In this document: one piece after another, positions 8,009-15,977 of the stretch
Layout: each line of letters starts with the position of its first letter
Position numbering within the stretch: the stretch's first letter is position 1
Assembly (NCBI RefSeq): GCF_000717175.1
Contig: NZ_JNYD01000029.1
Coordinates: 6,004 to 70,003 of the forward strand
From: Pseudonocardia autotrophica
GTDB lineage: Bacteria; Actinomycetota; Actinomycetes; Mycobacteriales; Pseudonocardiaceae
Direction of reading: 5' to 3'
DNA: 64,000 nucleotides
Position numbers and translations under genes: made by a program
Notes under the pieces: generated by a model
The model's input: only the letters and a program-made list of their open reading frames with translations
What the model was told of the DNA's origin: nothing
The model's database searches: none

Positions 8009-9337
8009 TCAGAAGACCAGCTGGGACACGGTGTAGATCACCAGGCCGGCCAGGGCACCGACGACCGTGCCGTTGATCCGGATGAACTGCAGGTCGCGGC
8101 CGACCTGCAGCTCGATCTTGCGGGAGGTCTCCTCCGCGTCCCAGCGCGCGACCGTGTCGGTGATCAGCGTGGTGATCTCGCGCCGGTAGTGCCGCACCAC
8201 GTAGCCCGCGGCGTCGGCGAGCCAACCGTCGAGGCGGGCCCGCAGCTCGGCGTCGCCGGACAGCCGGGCGCCGAGCGAGACCAGCCCGTCGCGCACCCGG
8301 GCCCGCAGCTCGCTCGACGGGTCCTCCGCGGCGTCGAGGATCATGCCCTTGACCACGCCCCAGGCCTGCCCGATGAACTTCTGGACGTCCGGGTGGTCGA
8401 CGATCTGCTGCTTGACCTGCTCCGCCCGCGCGATCGTCTTCGGGTCGCTCTGCAGGTCCCGGGCGAACTCGGCGAGGAAGCGGTCGATGGCGTGCCGCAG
8501 CGGGTGCTCCGGGTCGGTCTTGACCGCCCACGCGTAGCCCTGGACCTCGTTGAACAGCTTGTCCGCGACGAGGTCGTCGACGAACCGCGGCGTCCACATG
8601 GGGGCGCGGTCGTGCACGACCCGCAGCACCATCTCCTGGTTGGCGGTGACCCAGTCGTAGGCGCGGTCGCACACGAGGTCGACCAGGTGACGGTGGGCGC
8701 CGTCGACGAGGATCCCCTCGAGGATCTTGCCGAGCGGCGGCCCGACCTCCTTCTCCAGCAGCTTGCGGACCAGGACCTGCTCGATGAGGTCCTGGACGAC
8801 GTCGTCGCGCAGCACGGTGACCAGGCCGCGGGCCGCGGTGGCCAGCTCGGCGGTGATCCGCTCGGCGTGCTGCCGCTGCCCGATCCAGCTGCCGACCCGG
8901 TACGACACCTCGACGCGGCCGAGCTTCTCCCGCACCACGTCCTCGGACAGGAAGTTCTCGCCGACGAAGTCGCCGAGGCTGTCGCCGATCGTGTCCTTCT
9001 TGCGCGGGATGATCGCGGTGTGCGGGATCGGCAGCCCGAGCGGCCGCTTGAACAGGGCCGTGACCGCGAACCAGTCCGCCAGCGCGCCGACCATGCCCGC
9101 CTCGGCGGCGGCCCGGACGTACCCGGCCCAGGCCTGCGCCTGGTGCAGCTCCAGGTAGCGCATCACGAAGAACACCACCGTGGCGCCGAGCAGGAAGCCG
9201 GTGGCGACGAGCTTCATCTTCCGCAGGTCGCGGCGCTTCTGCTCCTCGGCCTCCGGGCCGAGGCCCAGCCCGGCCGGGATGCTGCTGCCGCCAGCGGGCC
9301 GCGACGGCGCGGTGGCGAGGGCACGGTCGGAACTCAC
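8009..9337 (-). CDS. DUF445 family membrane-associated protein
   Basis: 442 residues from a GTG start at 9337. A hydrophobic helix near residues 42-60 (LVATGFLLGATVVFFVMRYL) is followed by a segment typical of DUF445 (ADWFAVTALFKRPLGLPIPH, then TAIIPRKKD) and a long helical region, ending in a second hydrophobic stretch (GTVVGALAGLVIYTVSQLVF). The DUF445 family is widespread in actinobacteria and has no settled function. It converges on the crcB pair across a shared hairpin. Confidence 0.85.
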   Translation of the reverse strand: MSSDRALATAPSRPAGGSSIPAGLGLGPEAEEQKRRDLRKMKLVATGFLLGATVVFFVMRYLELHQAQAWAGYVRAAAEAGMVGALADWFAVTALFKRPLGLPIPHTAIIPRKKDTIGDSLGDFVGENFLSEDVVREKLGRVEVSYRVGSWIGQRQHAERITAELATAARGLVTVLRDDVVQDLIEQVLVRKLLEKEVGPPLGKILEGILVDGAHRHLVDLVCDRAYDWVTANQEMVLRVVHDRAPMWTPRFVDDLVADKLFNEVQGYAWAVKTDPEHPLRHAIDRFLAEFARDLQSDPKTIARAEQVKQQIVDHPDVQKFIGQAWGVVKGMILDAAEDPSSELRARVRDGLVSLGARLSGDAELRARLDGWLADAAGYVVRHYRREITTLITDTVARWDAEETSRKIELQVGRDLQFIRINGTVVGALAGLVIYTVSQLVF

Positions 9338-9408
9338 GGGTTCATAGTGCCCGTCGGCGGAACGGCGCGCGGGCCCGAACCTGAGAAATGGCAGCCCGAG
9401 ATGGCGAC

Positions 9409-9442
9409 GGCCGGGCCCGACGGTGGTCCGTCGGACCCGGCC
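9409..9442 (-). terminator. Hairpin terminator after the prim-pol-like gene
   Basis: A 15-bp stem with one G-U pair (9409-9423 with 9428-9442, loop TGGT) lies 17 bases past the stop at 9459. Confidence 0.6.
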
Positions 9443-9458
9443 GGGTCCTGGGGAGCGG

Positions 9459-9953
9459 CTAGCTCGCGCGGCCGACGGTCTCCGGCTGCCGCACCACGGC
9501 CGACCGCAGCCGCACGGCGGCCTGGACGGCGTCGACGATCACGGCGGCGTCGGGCACCTCGTAGCCGGTGAAGGAGGGGCGCACCCGCCACTGGACCCAG
9601 CCGTCGGGCCGTTCGGTGGGCGGGGCGAGCACCCCGATGCCGTCCGTGTGGAGCACGACGTCCGTGTGCAGGGACAGCTCCGCGGGCAGCTGGTGGTTCG
9701 GGGTCATCGGGAACCACCACGTGTCGTGCGGCGTCGCGGCGACCGGGACGACCATCCCGCGGTCACGCAGCGTGGCGCACACCTGCCGGCCGAGCTCGGC
9801 GGGCACCTCGATCACGTCGAGCACCGTGCCCGTGTCGAGCAGGACGTCCGCGCCCGGGCCCGGCACCAGCGGCCACCCGTGCTCGACGTACTCGACGGCG
9901 GCCGCCCGCAGCTCCGCGCCGTAGACGGCCCGGTAGCTGTCCCACCACGACAT
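9459..9953 (-). CDS. Small prim-pol-like protein, function unknown
   Basis: 164 residues from the ATG at 9953, with AGGAG nine bases upstream; an in-frame ATG at 9962 abuts that site and is less likely. The N-terminal segment (AAVEYVEHGWPLVPGPGAD) and the later blocks DVIEVPAELGRQV, PVAATPHDTWW and LAPPTERPDG match the layout of short actinobacterial proteins annotated as bifunctional primase/polymerase, N-terminal. The acidic and His catalytic set of true prim-pols is not evident, and there is no helicase domain. A binding or regulatory role is as likely as polymerisation. Confidence 0.6.
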   Translation of the reverse strand: MSWWDSYRAVYGAELRAAAVEYVEHGWPLVPGPGADVLLDTGTVLDVIEVPAELGRQVCATLRDRGMVVPVAATPHDTWWFPMTPNHQLPAELSLHTDVVLHTDGIGVLAPPTERPDGWVQWRVRPSFTGYEVPDAAVIVDAVQAAVRLRSAVVRQPETVGRAS

Positions 9954-10247
9954 CCGGCTCATCTCCTCTTCCGTACCGATCACCCGTGACCCGGCGCGCC
10001 CTTCCGGGCGTCGCTCACATCACATGCAACACCATCGGCGGGCACCGGGTTCGTGTTAGCCGGTCGCTCGCGGTGACCGCACGTGACGCAGAGGTGAGTG
10101 GCGGACGCCACCGACGACCGGTCCGTCACCCACCGGTGGTCGGCGGCCCACCGGTCGCCGGCCGGGGATCGGCGGCTACTCCGTTCGAGGTTGCGACCGA
10201 TCGGCGCACGGGCACACGGCGAACGGCCCTACGGCGATGATGGGGCC

Positions 10248-11165
10248 ATGCTGCTCGTCACCGGTGCCACCGGATTCCTCGGAAGCACGCTCGTCGCCCT
10301 GCTGGCCCGGCGCGGCCGGCCGGTCCGGGCGCTCGTGCGCGACCCCGCCCGGGCCGCCACCCTGCTGCCCGAGGGCGTCCCGACGGCCGTCGGGCGGCTC
10401 GGCGACCCCGGCTCGCTCGACGCCGCGCTGAAGGGCGTCGACGCGGTCCTGCACCTCGCCGGGGTCGTCGGCGGCACGGCCGAGGAGATCCGGGCCGTGA
10501 ACGTCGACGGGACCCGGGCCGTGCTGGAGGCGATGCGCCGGGCCGGGGTGCGCCGGCTCGTGCACGTGAGCAGCAGCGCGGCCGTGATGGACGCGTCGGG
10601 GCTGGTGGGCGAGCGGCCGTCGGGCCCGCCGGTCCTCACCGACCCCTACTCGCGGACCAAGGCCGAGGCCGACGCGCTCGTGCTCGGCGCGGAGGGGATC
10701 GACGCGTCGATCGTGGTGCCGGTCAGCATCTACGGGCCCAGCCCGGCCGGGCCGCAGAGCTACAACGGGCTGTTGCGGTTCCTGGCGCGTGGGGAGATCA
10801 CCGAGGTCGTCGACGCCCCGATCGGCTGGGTGCTGGCGGAGGACGCCGCGGAGGGCGTGCTGCTCGCCCTGGACCGGGGCGAGCCGGGGCGGCGGTACGT
10901 GGTGTGCGGCGAGGTCGCGCCGTTCGGTCGGGTGCTGAACGGTGCCGCCGAGATGCTCGGGACCCCGCACCGGGTCCGGACGCTCCCGCCGGGCTCCGAG
11001 CTCGGGCCCGACGCGTCGACCTTCGCCCGCCGTTCGGAGGTCTACGGCAGGTTCCCGCCGGTCCACGTCGACGACGCGGGCGCCCGCGCGCTGGGCTTCG
11101 CGCCGCGCGGGATCGACGAGGGCCTGGCGCTGACCTGCGCGTGGCTGCGGGGCCTCGAGGACTGA
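10248..11165 (+). CDS. NAD(P)-dependent epimerase/dehydratase (extended SDR)
   Basis: 305 residues from the ATG at 10248; the frame runs open upstream, but the Rossmann fold begins at once with MLLVTGATGFLG, so the shorter start is right. An extended-SDR pattern follows: dinucleotide motif TGATGFLG, Ser in VHVSSSAAV, Tyr-x3-Lys in DPYSRTKAE, and a VPVSIYGP segment. The substrate is probably a sugar nucleotide or another alcohol/ketone. It stands alone, convergent with the cold-shock gene. Confidence 0.85.
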   Translation: MLLVTGATGFLGSTLVALLARRGRPVRALVRDPARAATLLPEGVPTAVGRLGDPGSLDAALKGVDAVLHLAGVVGGTAEEIRAVNVDGTRAVLEAMRRAGVRRLVHVSSSAAVMDASGLVGERPSGPPVLTDPYSRTKAEADALVLGAEGIDASIVVPVSIYGPSPAGPQSYNGLLRFLARGEITEVVDAPIGWVLAEDAAEGVLLALDRGEPGRRYVVCGEVAPFGRVLNGAAEMLGTPHRVRTLPPGSELGPDASTFARRSEVYGRFPPVHVDDAGARALGFAPRGIDEGLALTCAWLRGLED

Positions 11166-11204
11166 CGGCACCGCGGCCCGGGGACACCGTGGCCTGAGAA
11201 CGCC

Positions 11205-11237
11205 GCTGCCGGCGACCCCGAGAGGATCGCCGGCAGC
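11205..11237. terminator. Hairpin between convergent SDR and cold-shock genes
   Basis: A 13-14-bp stem with one mismatch (11205-11218 with 11224-11237) sits between the stop codons at 11165 and 11256 and could terminate both strands. Confidence 0.6.
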
Positions 11238-11255
11238 AGAAGACTCAGATGCCGC

Positions 11256-11459
11256 TCAGAGCGGGGTGACCGAGTCGGCCTGCGGGCCCTTGGCGCCCTG
11301 GCTGGCCTCGAAGGAGACGCGCTGGTTCTCCTCGAGGGTCCGGAAGCCGTTGCTCTGGATGGCCGAGTAGTGGACGAAGACGTCCGGCCCGTTGTCGTCG
11401 GTGGCGATGAAGCCGAAGCCCTTCTCGGCGTTGAACCACTTGACGGTGCCCTGCGGCAT
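11256..11459 (-). CDS. Cold-shock protein (CspA family)
   Basis: 67 residues, the standard size of a single cold-shock domain. RNA-binding motifs RNP1 (KGFGFIAT) and RNP2 (DVFVHYSAI) are intact. It binds single-stranded RNA/DNA and relieves RNA structure at low temperature. The start ATG at 11459 follows GGGAGAAAAAAGCT. Its leader contains a hairpin (11489-11511), as often seen in cold-shock mRNAs. It is divergent from a fatty-acid desaturase gene 404 bases away. Confidence 0.95.
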   Translation of the reverse strand: MPQGTVKWFNAEKGFGFIATDDNGPDVFVHYSAIQSNGFRTLEENQRVSFEASQGAKGPQADSVTPL

Positions 11460-11863
11460 AGCTTTTTTCTCCCACACACTGAACGGATCCGGCCGACATG
11501 TCGACGGCCGGAGGTTGCGCGGAGACCGACGGTGGGAGAGGACAGGTCCCCCGACCACACGTGCGGAGCTCGCTGTCACACGTTCCACGCACGCTGTCTC
11601 AACGATCGAGGAAGACACGACTGCAACCGGGTCGAACGCTACCACGGTCGGACGTGACGCCGGACGCAGATCTCCCGTTCGCCCGACGGACATCTCCGCA
11701 ACACGGCCTTGTCCGGTTCGTTGCGCTACCGTGACCTACGGCCGCGATCGCGACGGGCCGGCAGGGAAGACACGACAGCACGTCGCGTGGCGGACCTCCG
11801 CCGCCGCGACGAGGCCGGAGCCGGTCCTCCCCCGACCGACCCCTCGACGTTGAAGGCGCCCGT
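11460..11863. promoter_or_regulatory. Divergent intergenic region between csp and desaturase genes
   Basis: 404 bases with no convincing gene. It must hold promoters for both divergent genes. A 7-bp hairpin (CCGGCCG with CGGCCGG, 11489-11511) lies in the cold-shock leader, 30 bases before its start. I could not fix -10/-35 boxes with confidence. Confidence 0.45.
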
Positions 11864-12826
11864 ATGACCAGCCTCGCCCCCGACCGCCCGCAGAGTCGTG
11901 CCGCCGAGCCGGCCACCGAGGGCCGTCGCTCGACCCTCGAACACGTGCTCGTCATCGCGTTCATGATCGTCCCGCTGCTGGCCGTCGCCGCCGCGGTCCC
12001 CGTCGCCTGGGGATGGGGACTCGGCTGGGTCGACGTGGCCCTCTTCGTCGTCTTCTACATGGTCAGCGGACTGGGCGTGACGGTCGGTTACCACCGGCAC
12101 TTCACCCACGGCTCGTTCAAGGCGCGCCGCGGGCTGCGGGTCGCGCTGGCCGTCGCGGGCTCGTTGGCCCTGCAGGGCAGTGTCGTGTCCTGGGTCGCCG
12201 ACCACCGCCGGCACCACGCCTACTCCGACAAGGAGGGCGACCCGCACTCGCCCTGGCTGTACGGCACCGGGCCGCGCGCGCTGGTCAAGGGGTTCTGGCA
12301 CTCGCACATGGGCTGGCTGCTCGAGCGCGACAAGACCAACGCCCGCCGCTTCGCGCCGGACCTGCTCGCCGACCCCGCCATCCGGCGCGTCGGCGACAAC
12401 TTCCTTTGGTTCGCCCTCACCAGCCTGCTGTTGCCGGGGCTGCTCGGCGGACTGCTCACCTGGTCGGTCGGCGGCGCGCTGACAGCGCTGCTGTGGGCCG
12501 GTCTCGTGCGGGTGGCGCTGCTGCACCACGTCACCTGGTCGATCAACTCGGTGTGCCACATCTGGGGCGACCGCCCCTTCGCCGCGCGCGACCGGTCGGC
12601 CAACGTCTGGTGGCTGGCCCTGCTCTCCTTCGGCGAGTCGTGGCACAACCTCCACCACGCCGACCCCACCTGCGCCCGGCACGGCGCCAAGCGCGGGCAG
12701 GTCGACATCTCCGCCCGGCTGATCCGCATCTTCGAGGTGTTCGGGTGGGCACACTCCGTCCGCTGGCCGACCACCCGGCGCCTCGACCGGCTCTCGCGGG
12801 GCACCGCCGTCGAGCACGCGGTGTGA
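11864..12826 (+). CDS. Acyl-CoA/fatty-acid desaturase (delta-9 type)
   Basis: 320 residues. All three histidine boxes of membrane desaturases are present: HRHFTH (about 77-82), HRRHH (about 114-118) and a late NLHHAD. These hold the diiron centre. Four hydrophobic segments flank them. The enzyme introduces a double bond into acyl chains and so adjusts membrane fluidity. It is divergent from a cold-shock gene, which fits a response to low temperature, though that link is inference. A possible terminator lies at 12958-12978. Confidence 0.92.
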   Translation: MTSLAPDRPQSRAAEPATEGRRSTLEHVLVIAFMIVPLLAVAAAVPVAWGWGLGWVDVALFVVFYMVSGLGVTVGYHRHFTHGSFKARRGLRVALAVAGSLALQGSVVSWVADHRRHHAYSDKEGDPHSPWLYGTGPRALVKGFWHSHMGWLLERDKTNARRFAPDLLADPAIRRVGDNFLWFALTSLLLPGLLGGLLTWSVGGALTALLWAGLVRVALLHHVTWSINSVCHIWGDRPFAARDRSANVWWLALLSFGESWHNLHHADPTCARHGAKRGQVDISARLIRIFEVFGWAHSVRWPTTRRLDRLSRGTAVEHAV

Positions 12827-13126
12827 TCGACCGGGGCAGACCGCTCCACGTTCGGTGACACCGCGCCCGACCGGGTGAGGGTGATCGCAGTCGTACGCCC
12901 TCGGGTGACGTCGGGTCGTGCGCGCCCGGGCGCCTCGTCGCCCGCCCGTGCGACGACGGCCGGGTGCGTCACCCGGCCCGGGGTCGCCGGTTCGAGTGGT
13001 CAGACTCGGCTGCTCTCACGCAGAGTGAGTGCGGTAATGGTGCTCCCGAGGTGGGGCTCTGGTCAGCCCGCACGGCCCCTTCGCATGATTCGCCCGTCCC
13101 GCCGGGTGATCATCAGGAGGCTTGCC
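12827..13126. other. Gene-free stretch before the Ala/Pro repeat protein
   Basis: 300 bases with no supported gene. It contains a perfect 9-bp hairpin (GGCCGGGTG with CACCCGGCC, 12958-12978) that could end the desaturase transcript, a small CTCAC/GTGAG inverted repeat (13015-13029), and the AGGAGG site (13115-13120) that sets the next start. Confidence 0.4.
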
Positions 13127-14236
13127 GTGCGGAAGAAGATCGCGCTCTCGCTCGTCGCGGTGGCGACCGGCGGCAGCGTCGCCGTCCTCGGAGCGGGGAC
13201 GGCGTCCGCCGCACCCGTCGCCGACCAGCTGCCCCCGGTCGCCGCGCCGGCCGTACCCGCGTTACCGGCGGTACCGGCGGTACCCGTCGTGCCGGCCGTG
13301 CCGGAGACGCCGGTGGGCGGCCTGCTCAACGACGTCCTGCAGGGCCTGCAGGGTCTCCTGCCCGGCCTGCTCGGTGGCGTGGTCCCGCCGGACCCGACGG
13401 CCGTCGTCCCCGTGCCGGTGGCCGTCCCGTCCGACGCAGCGACCCTGCCCGTCGCCGCCGACCCGGCTGCCCTCCCGGCGGCGGCCGACCCGGCTGCTCT
13501 CTCGGCGGCGGCCGACACGGCTGCCGCTGTCCCGGCGGTGGGCGACCCGGCTGCCGCTGTCCCGGCGGTGGGCGACCCGGCCGCGGCTGACCCGGCGGTG
13601 GGCGACCCGGCTGCCGCTGTCCCGGCGGTGGGCGACCCGGCTGCCGCTGTCCCGGCGGTGGGCGACCCGGCCGCGGCGGCTGCGGCGGTGGGTGATCCGG
13701 CGGGTGCCGTGCCGACGGTGGGCGACCCAGCGGCCGCTGCCCCGGTCGCCCAGCAGGAGGTCACCGCCGCCGACCCGGCGCAGCTCCCGCCGCTGCCGGC
13801 CCCGCCGGCCGTGCCTGACCCGGGAGCCGCTCTCCCCGTCGACCCGGCCCTGCCCGCGGACCCGGCCCTGCCCGCGAACCCGGCCCTGCCCGCGAACCCG
13901 GCCCTGCCCGCGAACCCGGCCCTGCCCGCGGACCCGGCTCTGCCCGTCGACCCGGCCCTCCCGGTCGACGCCCCCGCGGTCCCCCCGCTCCCGGCCGACC
14001 CCGCGCCCGCGGTCCCCGACCCGGCCCTCCCGCCGATCCCCGACCCCGGCGCCGCGCTGCCGGTCGACCCCGCGCTGCCGGTCGACGCCCCGGCCGTCCC
14101 GGCACTGCCCGCCGACCCGGCCCTCCCCGCGGTTCCCGACCCGGCCCTCCCGCCGGCCCCGGACCCCGCGGCCGCCGTGCCCGCCCCGGCACCCGCGGCC
14201 CCGGGCGACACCGCCCCCACGGCCCCGGTCGGCTGA
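13127..14236 (+). CDS. Secreted low-complexity Ala/Pro/Asp repeat protein
   Basis: 369 residues from a GTG start with AGGAGG six bases upstream. A signal peptide is clear (RKKIALSLVAVATGG, then cleavage near TASA-AP). The mature chain has two exact repeat blocks: seven 10-residue units of the type PAVGDPAAAV (30-bp period, 13531-13740) and seven 6-residue units of the type DPALPA (18-bp period, 13841-13966), then looser Asp-Pro-Ala repeats. There is no LPXTG motif or membrane anchor. It resembles Pro/Ala-rich cell-wall proteins of actinobacteria; function is unknown. A hairpin follows. Confidence 0.75.
   Translation: MRKKIALSLVAVATGGSVAVLGAGTASAAPVADQLPPVAAPAVPALPAVPAVPVVPAVPETPVGGLLNDVLQGLQGLLPGLLGGVVPPDPTAVVPVPVAVPSDAATLPVAADPAALPAAADPAALSAAADTAAAVPAVGDPAAAVPAVGDPAAADPAVGDPAAAVPAVGDPAAAVPAVGDPAAAAAAVGDPAGAVPTVGDPAAAAPVAQQEVTAADPAQLPPLPAPPAVPDPGAALPVDPALPADPALPANPALPANPALPANPALPADPALPVDPALPVDAPAVPPLPADPAPAVPDPALPPIPDPGAALPVDPALPVDAPAVPALPADPALPAVPDPALPPAPDPAAAVPAPAPAAPGDTAPTAPVG
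13531..13740 (+). repeat. 30-bp tandem repeat, seven units, in coding sequence
   Basis: Seven head-to-tail 30-bp units (first five nearly identical, last two diverged) encode ten-residue periods. The unit length keeps the reading frame when copies are gained or lost. Confidence 0.9.
13841..13966 (+). repeat. 18-bp tandem repeat, seven units, in coding sequence
   Basis: Seven 18-bp units of type GACCCGGCCCTGCCCGCG encode a six-residue Asp/Asn-Pro-Ala-Leu-Pro period; the three central units carry AAC in place of GAC. Confidence 0.9.
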
Positions 14237-14256
14237 CCGGACCCCGCACACCTCGT

Positions 14257-14289
14257 GGCCCGGTCGCCCGGCTCCTCGGCGACCGGGCC
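14257..14289 (+). terminator. Hairpin terminator after the repeat protein
   Basis: A perfect 12-bp stem (14257-14268 with 14278-14289, 9-base loop) lies 20 bases past the stop. Confidence 0.65.
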
Positions 14290-14330
14290 GCGTCACGCCC
14301 GCCCCCCTGAAGTGGCGCCGACGGGTTGGG

Positions 14331-14955
14331 TGATCGCCACGAGAGTGCAGTGACGGTCGCCCGACCAGCCCTCACACCCCGCTTGCAACGATCATGAGTG
14401 CCGAGGCGCTCTGCTCGCGGCACGCCAGGGCCGCTCGCAGGCCTCGACCGCCGACTTGCCTGTGTGCCGCAACCACACCAGCCGAAATGGTCGCGAGTCC
14501 CACCATGATCACCGTTTGCGGTAGATCCCAGCCGCCTGTGGCCGCCGTGCACCGCAACCGACGATCAGCCTCAGGATCACTTCGAGAGTGACACCACGGT
14601 CGGACGAGCAGCCATCACGCACCACTCGCCACCGTCATGACGGCCGTGGCGCCCGGCTCGAGGCAAGCCGAGCACTCGCAGGCCTTGGCCCACGGCTTCG
14701 TGCCGTAGCCACCGCCCGCCGGAACACGCCGCGAGGCGCACATGATCACCGCTCGCGGTGGATCCGGGCTACCTGCGGCCGATATGTACCACAACCAGCG
14801 ATCTTCCTCGTGATCGTCACGAGAGTGACGCCACGGTCCCCTGGACAGCCCTCAGTCACCACTCGCGACGATCTCTCGCCTGCTGATCACCGCGAGGGTG
14901 ACGTTCTGGTCGCCCGAGCCGCATCCACGTCCCACTCGCAATGATCACGAAGGCG
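14331..14955. repeat. Decayed direct repeats with about 240-bp period
   Basis: Four related blocks begin at about 14331, 14574, 14811 and 14884. Each has a TGATC-CACGAGAGTGAC-like start, a GGTCG..CAGCC middle and an ACTCGC-ACGATCATGA-like end. The first three are 243 and 237 bases apart, and the DNA between them also aligns (for example ATGATCACCG at about 14503 and 14740). No reading frame is conserved, so this is non-coding duplicated sequence. Confidence 0.65.
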
Positions 14956-15015
14956 ACCCGCCCTGGCGCCAGCCCGCGCGACTCGCGGGAGGCGACTGCT
15001 CGACTCACACAGCGC

Positions 15016-15179
15016 GACTCGCGGCGCCACTTCTCCCGACCCGCGGCGCCACTTCTCCCGACCCGCGGCGCCACTTCTCCCGACCCGCGGTGCCACTTCT
15101 CCCGACCCGCGGCGCCACTTCTCCCGACCCGCGGTGCCACTTCTCCCGACCCGCGGCGCCACTTCTCCCGACTCGCGGT
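15016..15179. repeat. 22-bp tandem repeat, seven full units plus a partial
   Basis: Head-to-tail units of GACCCGCGGCGCCACTTCTC plus CC run from 15016 to 15169, then a 10-base partial. Units differ only by C/T at one or two sites. The array ends inside the stop codon of the mftR-like gene. No spacers are present, so it is not CRISPR. Its last 13 bases, TCCCGACTCGCGG, recur as a hairpin arm at 63115-63127. Confidence 0.9.
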
Positions 15180-15802
15180 CAGTTCACGCGGGTGTCGGCG
15201 AAGCCGTTCTCCAGGGCGTGCATGACCTCGTCGAGCAGGTCCCTGAGCTCGACGTTCTCGGAGCGGAGCCACTGCTCGTAGGCGGAGAGGGCGGCGCCGA
15301 GGCAGACGTGGCCGAGGGTGCGCGGGAGCAGGGCGGTGGCGGGTTGCCCCAGCCGCTCCCCCGCGTAGTCCGCGACCACCCGCCGCCACTCGGCGTACCG
15401 CAGCGTGGAGTGGGCCTGCAGCGTCGGCGTCTCGAGGATCAGCCGCAGCCGCTGCCGGTGCCACGGCTGCTCGTCCGCCGGGACGTCGTTGAAGTCGAGG
15501 ACCGTGGCGCGGATGCCCTCCATGACCGGCACCTCCGCGGGCAGCGCGGCGAAGCGCTCCCGCATGCGGTCGAGCATCTCGTCGAACGCGCCCCACGGCA
15601 CGTCGTTCTTCGACGCGTAGTAACGGAAGAAGGTGCGCCGGCCGATCCCGGCGGCGTGCGCGACGTCGTCGACCGTCGTGGTGTCGAAGCCGCGCTCGCT
15701 GAACAGGTCCAGGGCGATGTGCTCGATCTCCGAGCGACTCGTCACCGGTCGGCGCCCGGCGCGACGCGTGCCCGCCCCGGGATCTTCAGCAACAGCGGAC
15801 AT
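15179..15802 (-). CDS. mftR: TetR-family regulator, MftR-like (mycofactocin system)
   Basis: 207 residues from the ATG at 15802, preceded by GGAGGAAGGGTCG. The N-terminal TetR helix-turn-helix (about 20-65) includes GFDTTTVDDVAHAAGIGRRT then FFRYYASKNDVPWG, the signature of MftR. The ligand domain has WHRQRLRLILETPTLQAHST. Known MftR proteins repress mycofactocin genes and are reported to release DNA on binding long-chain acyl-CoA. Here it is divergent from two mycofactocin-coupled SDR genes and presumably controls them; the biosynthesis genes (mftA-F) are not in the window. A 22-bp tandem array abuts its stop. Confidence 0.85.
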   Translation of the reverse strand: MSAVAEDPGAGTRRAGRRPVTSRSEIEHIALDLFSERGFDTTTVDDVAHAAGIGRRTFFRYYASKNDVPWGAFDEMLDRMRERFAALPAEVPVMEGIRATVLDFNDVPADEQPWHRQRLRLILETPTLQAHSTLRYAEWRRVVADYAGERLGQPATALLPRTLGHVCLGAALSAYEQWLRSENVELRDLLDEVMHALENGFADTRVN

Positions 15803-15840
15803 CGACCCTTCCTCCGCCCGGGGATGCCGGGCTAACGTCG

Positions 15841-15856
15841 GTGAGACCGGGCTCAC
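15841..15856. promoter_or_regulatory. Candidate operator between mftR and the SDR pair
   Basis: The inverted repeat GTGAG-ACCGGG-CTCAC lies 38 bases upstream of the mftR start, in the divergent region. Position fits an autoregulatory TetR operator; there is no experimental or consensus match I can quote. Confidence 0.35.
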
Positions 15857-15977
15857 GCGGCACCCGTCGTCGAGGTCATCGTACGACCGGGCACGGCGTT
15901 ACCTGCCCGGTGCAGTGCGGCCGGTCGTCTACCAACCGGTCGACAGCCGACGGCGACGAAGCCGGGAGGAGCAACAC

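Noticed and set aside
15016..15179. Possible CRISPR array
   Set aside because: The 22-bp units are directly adjacent with no spacers, and no cas gene is present.
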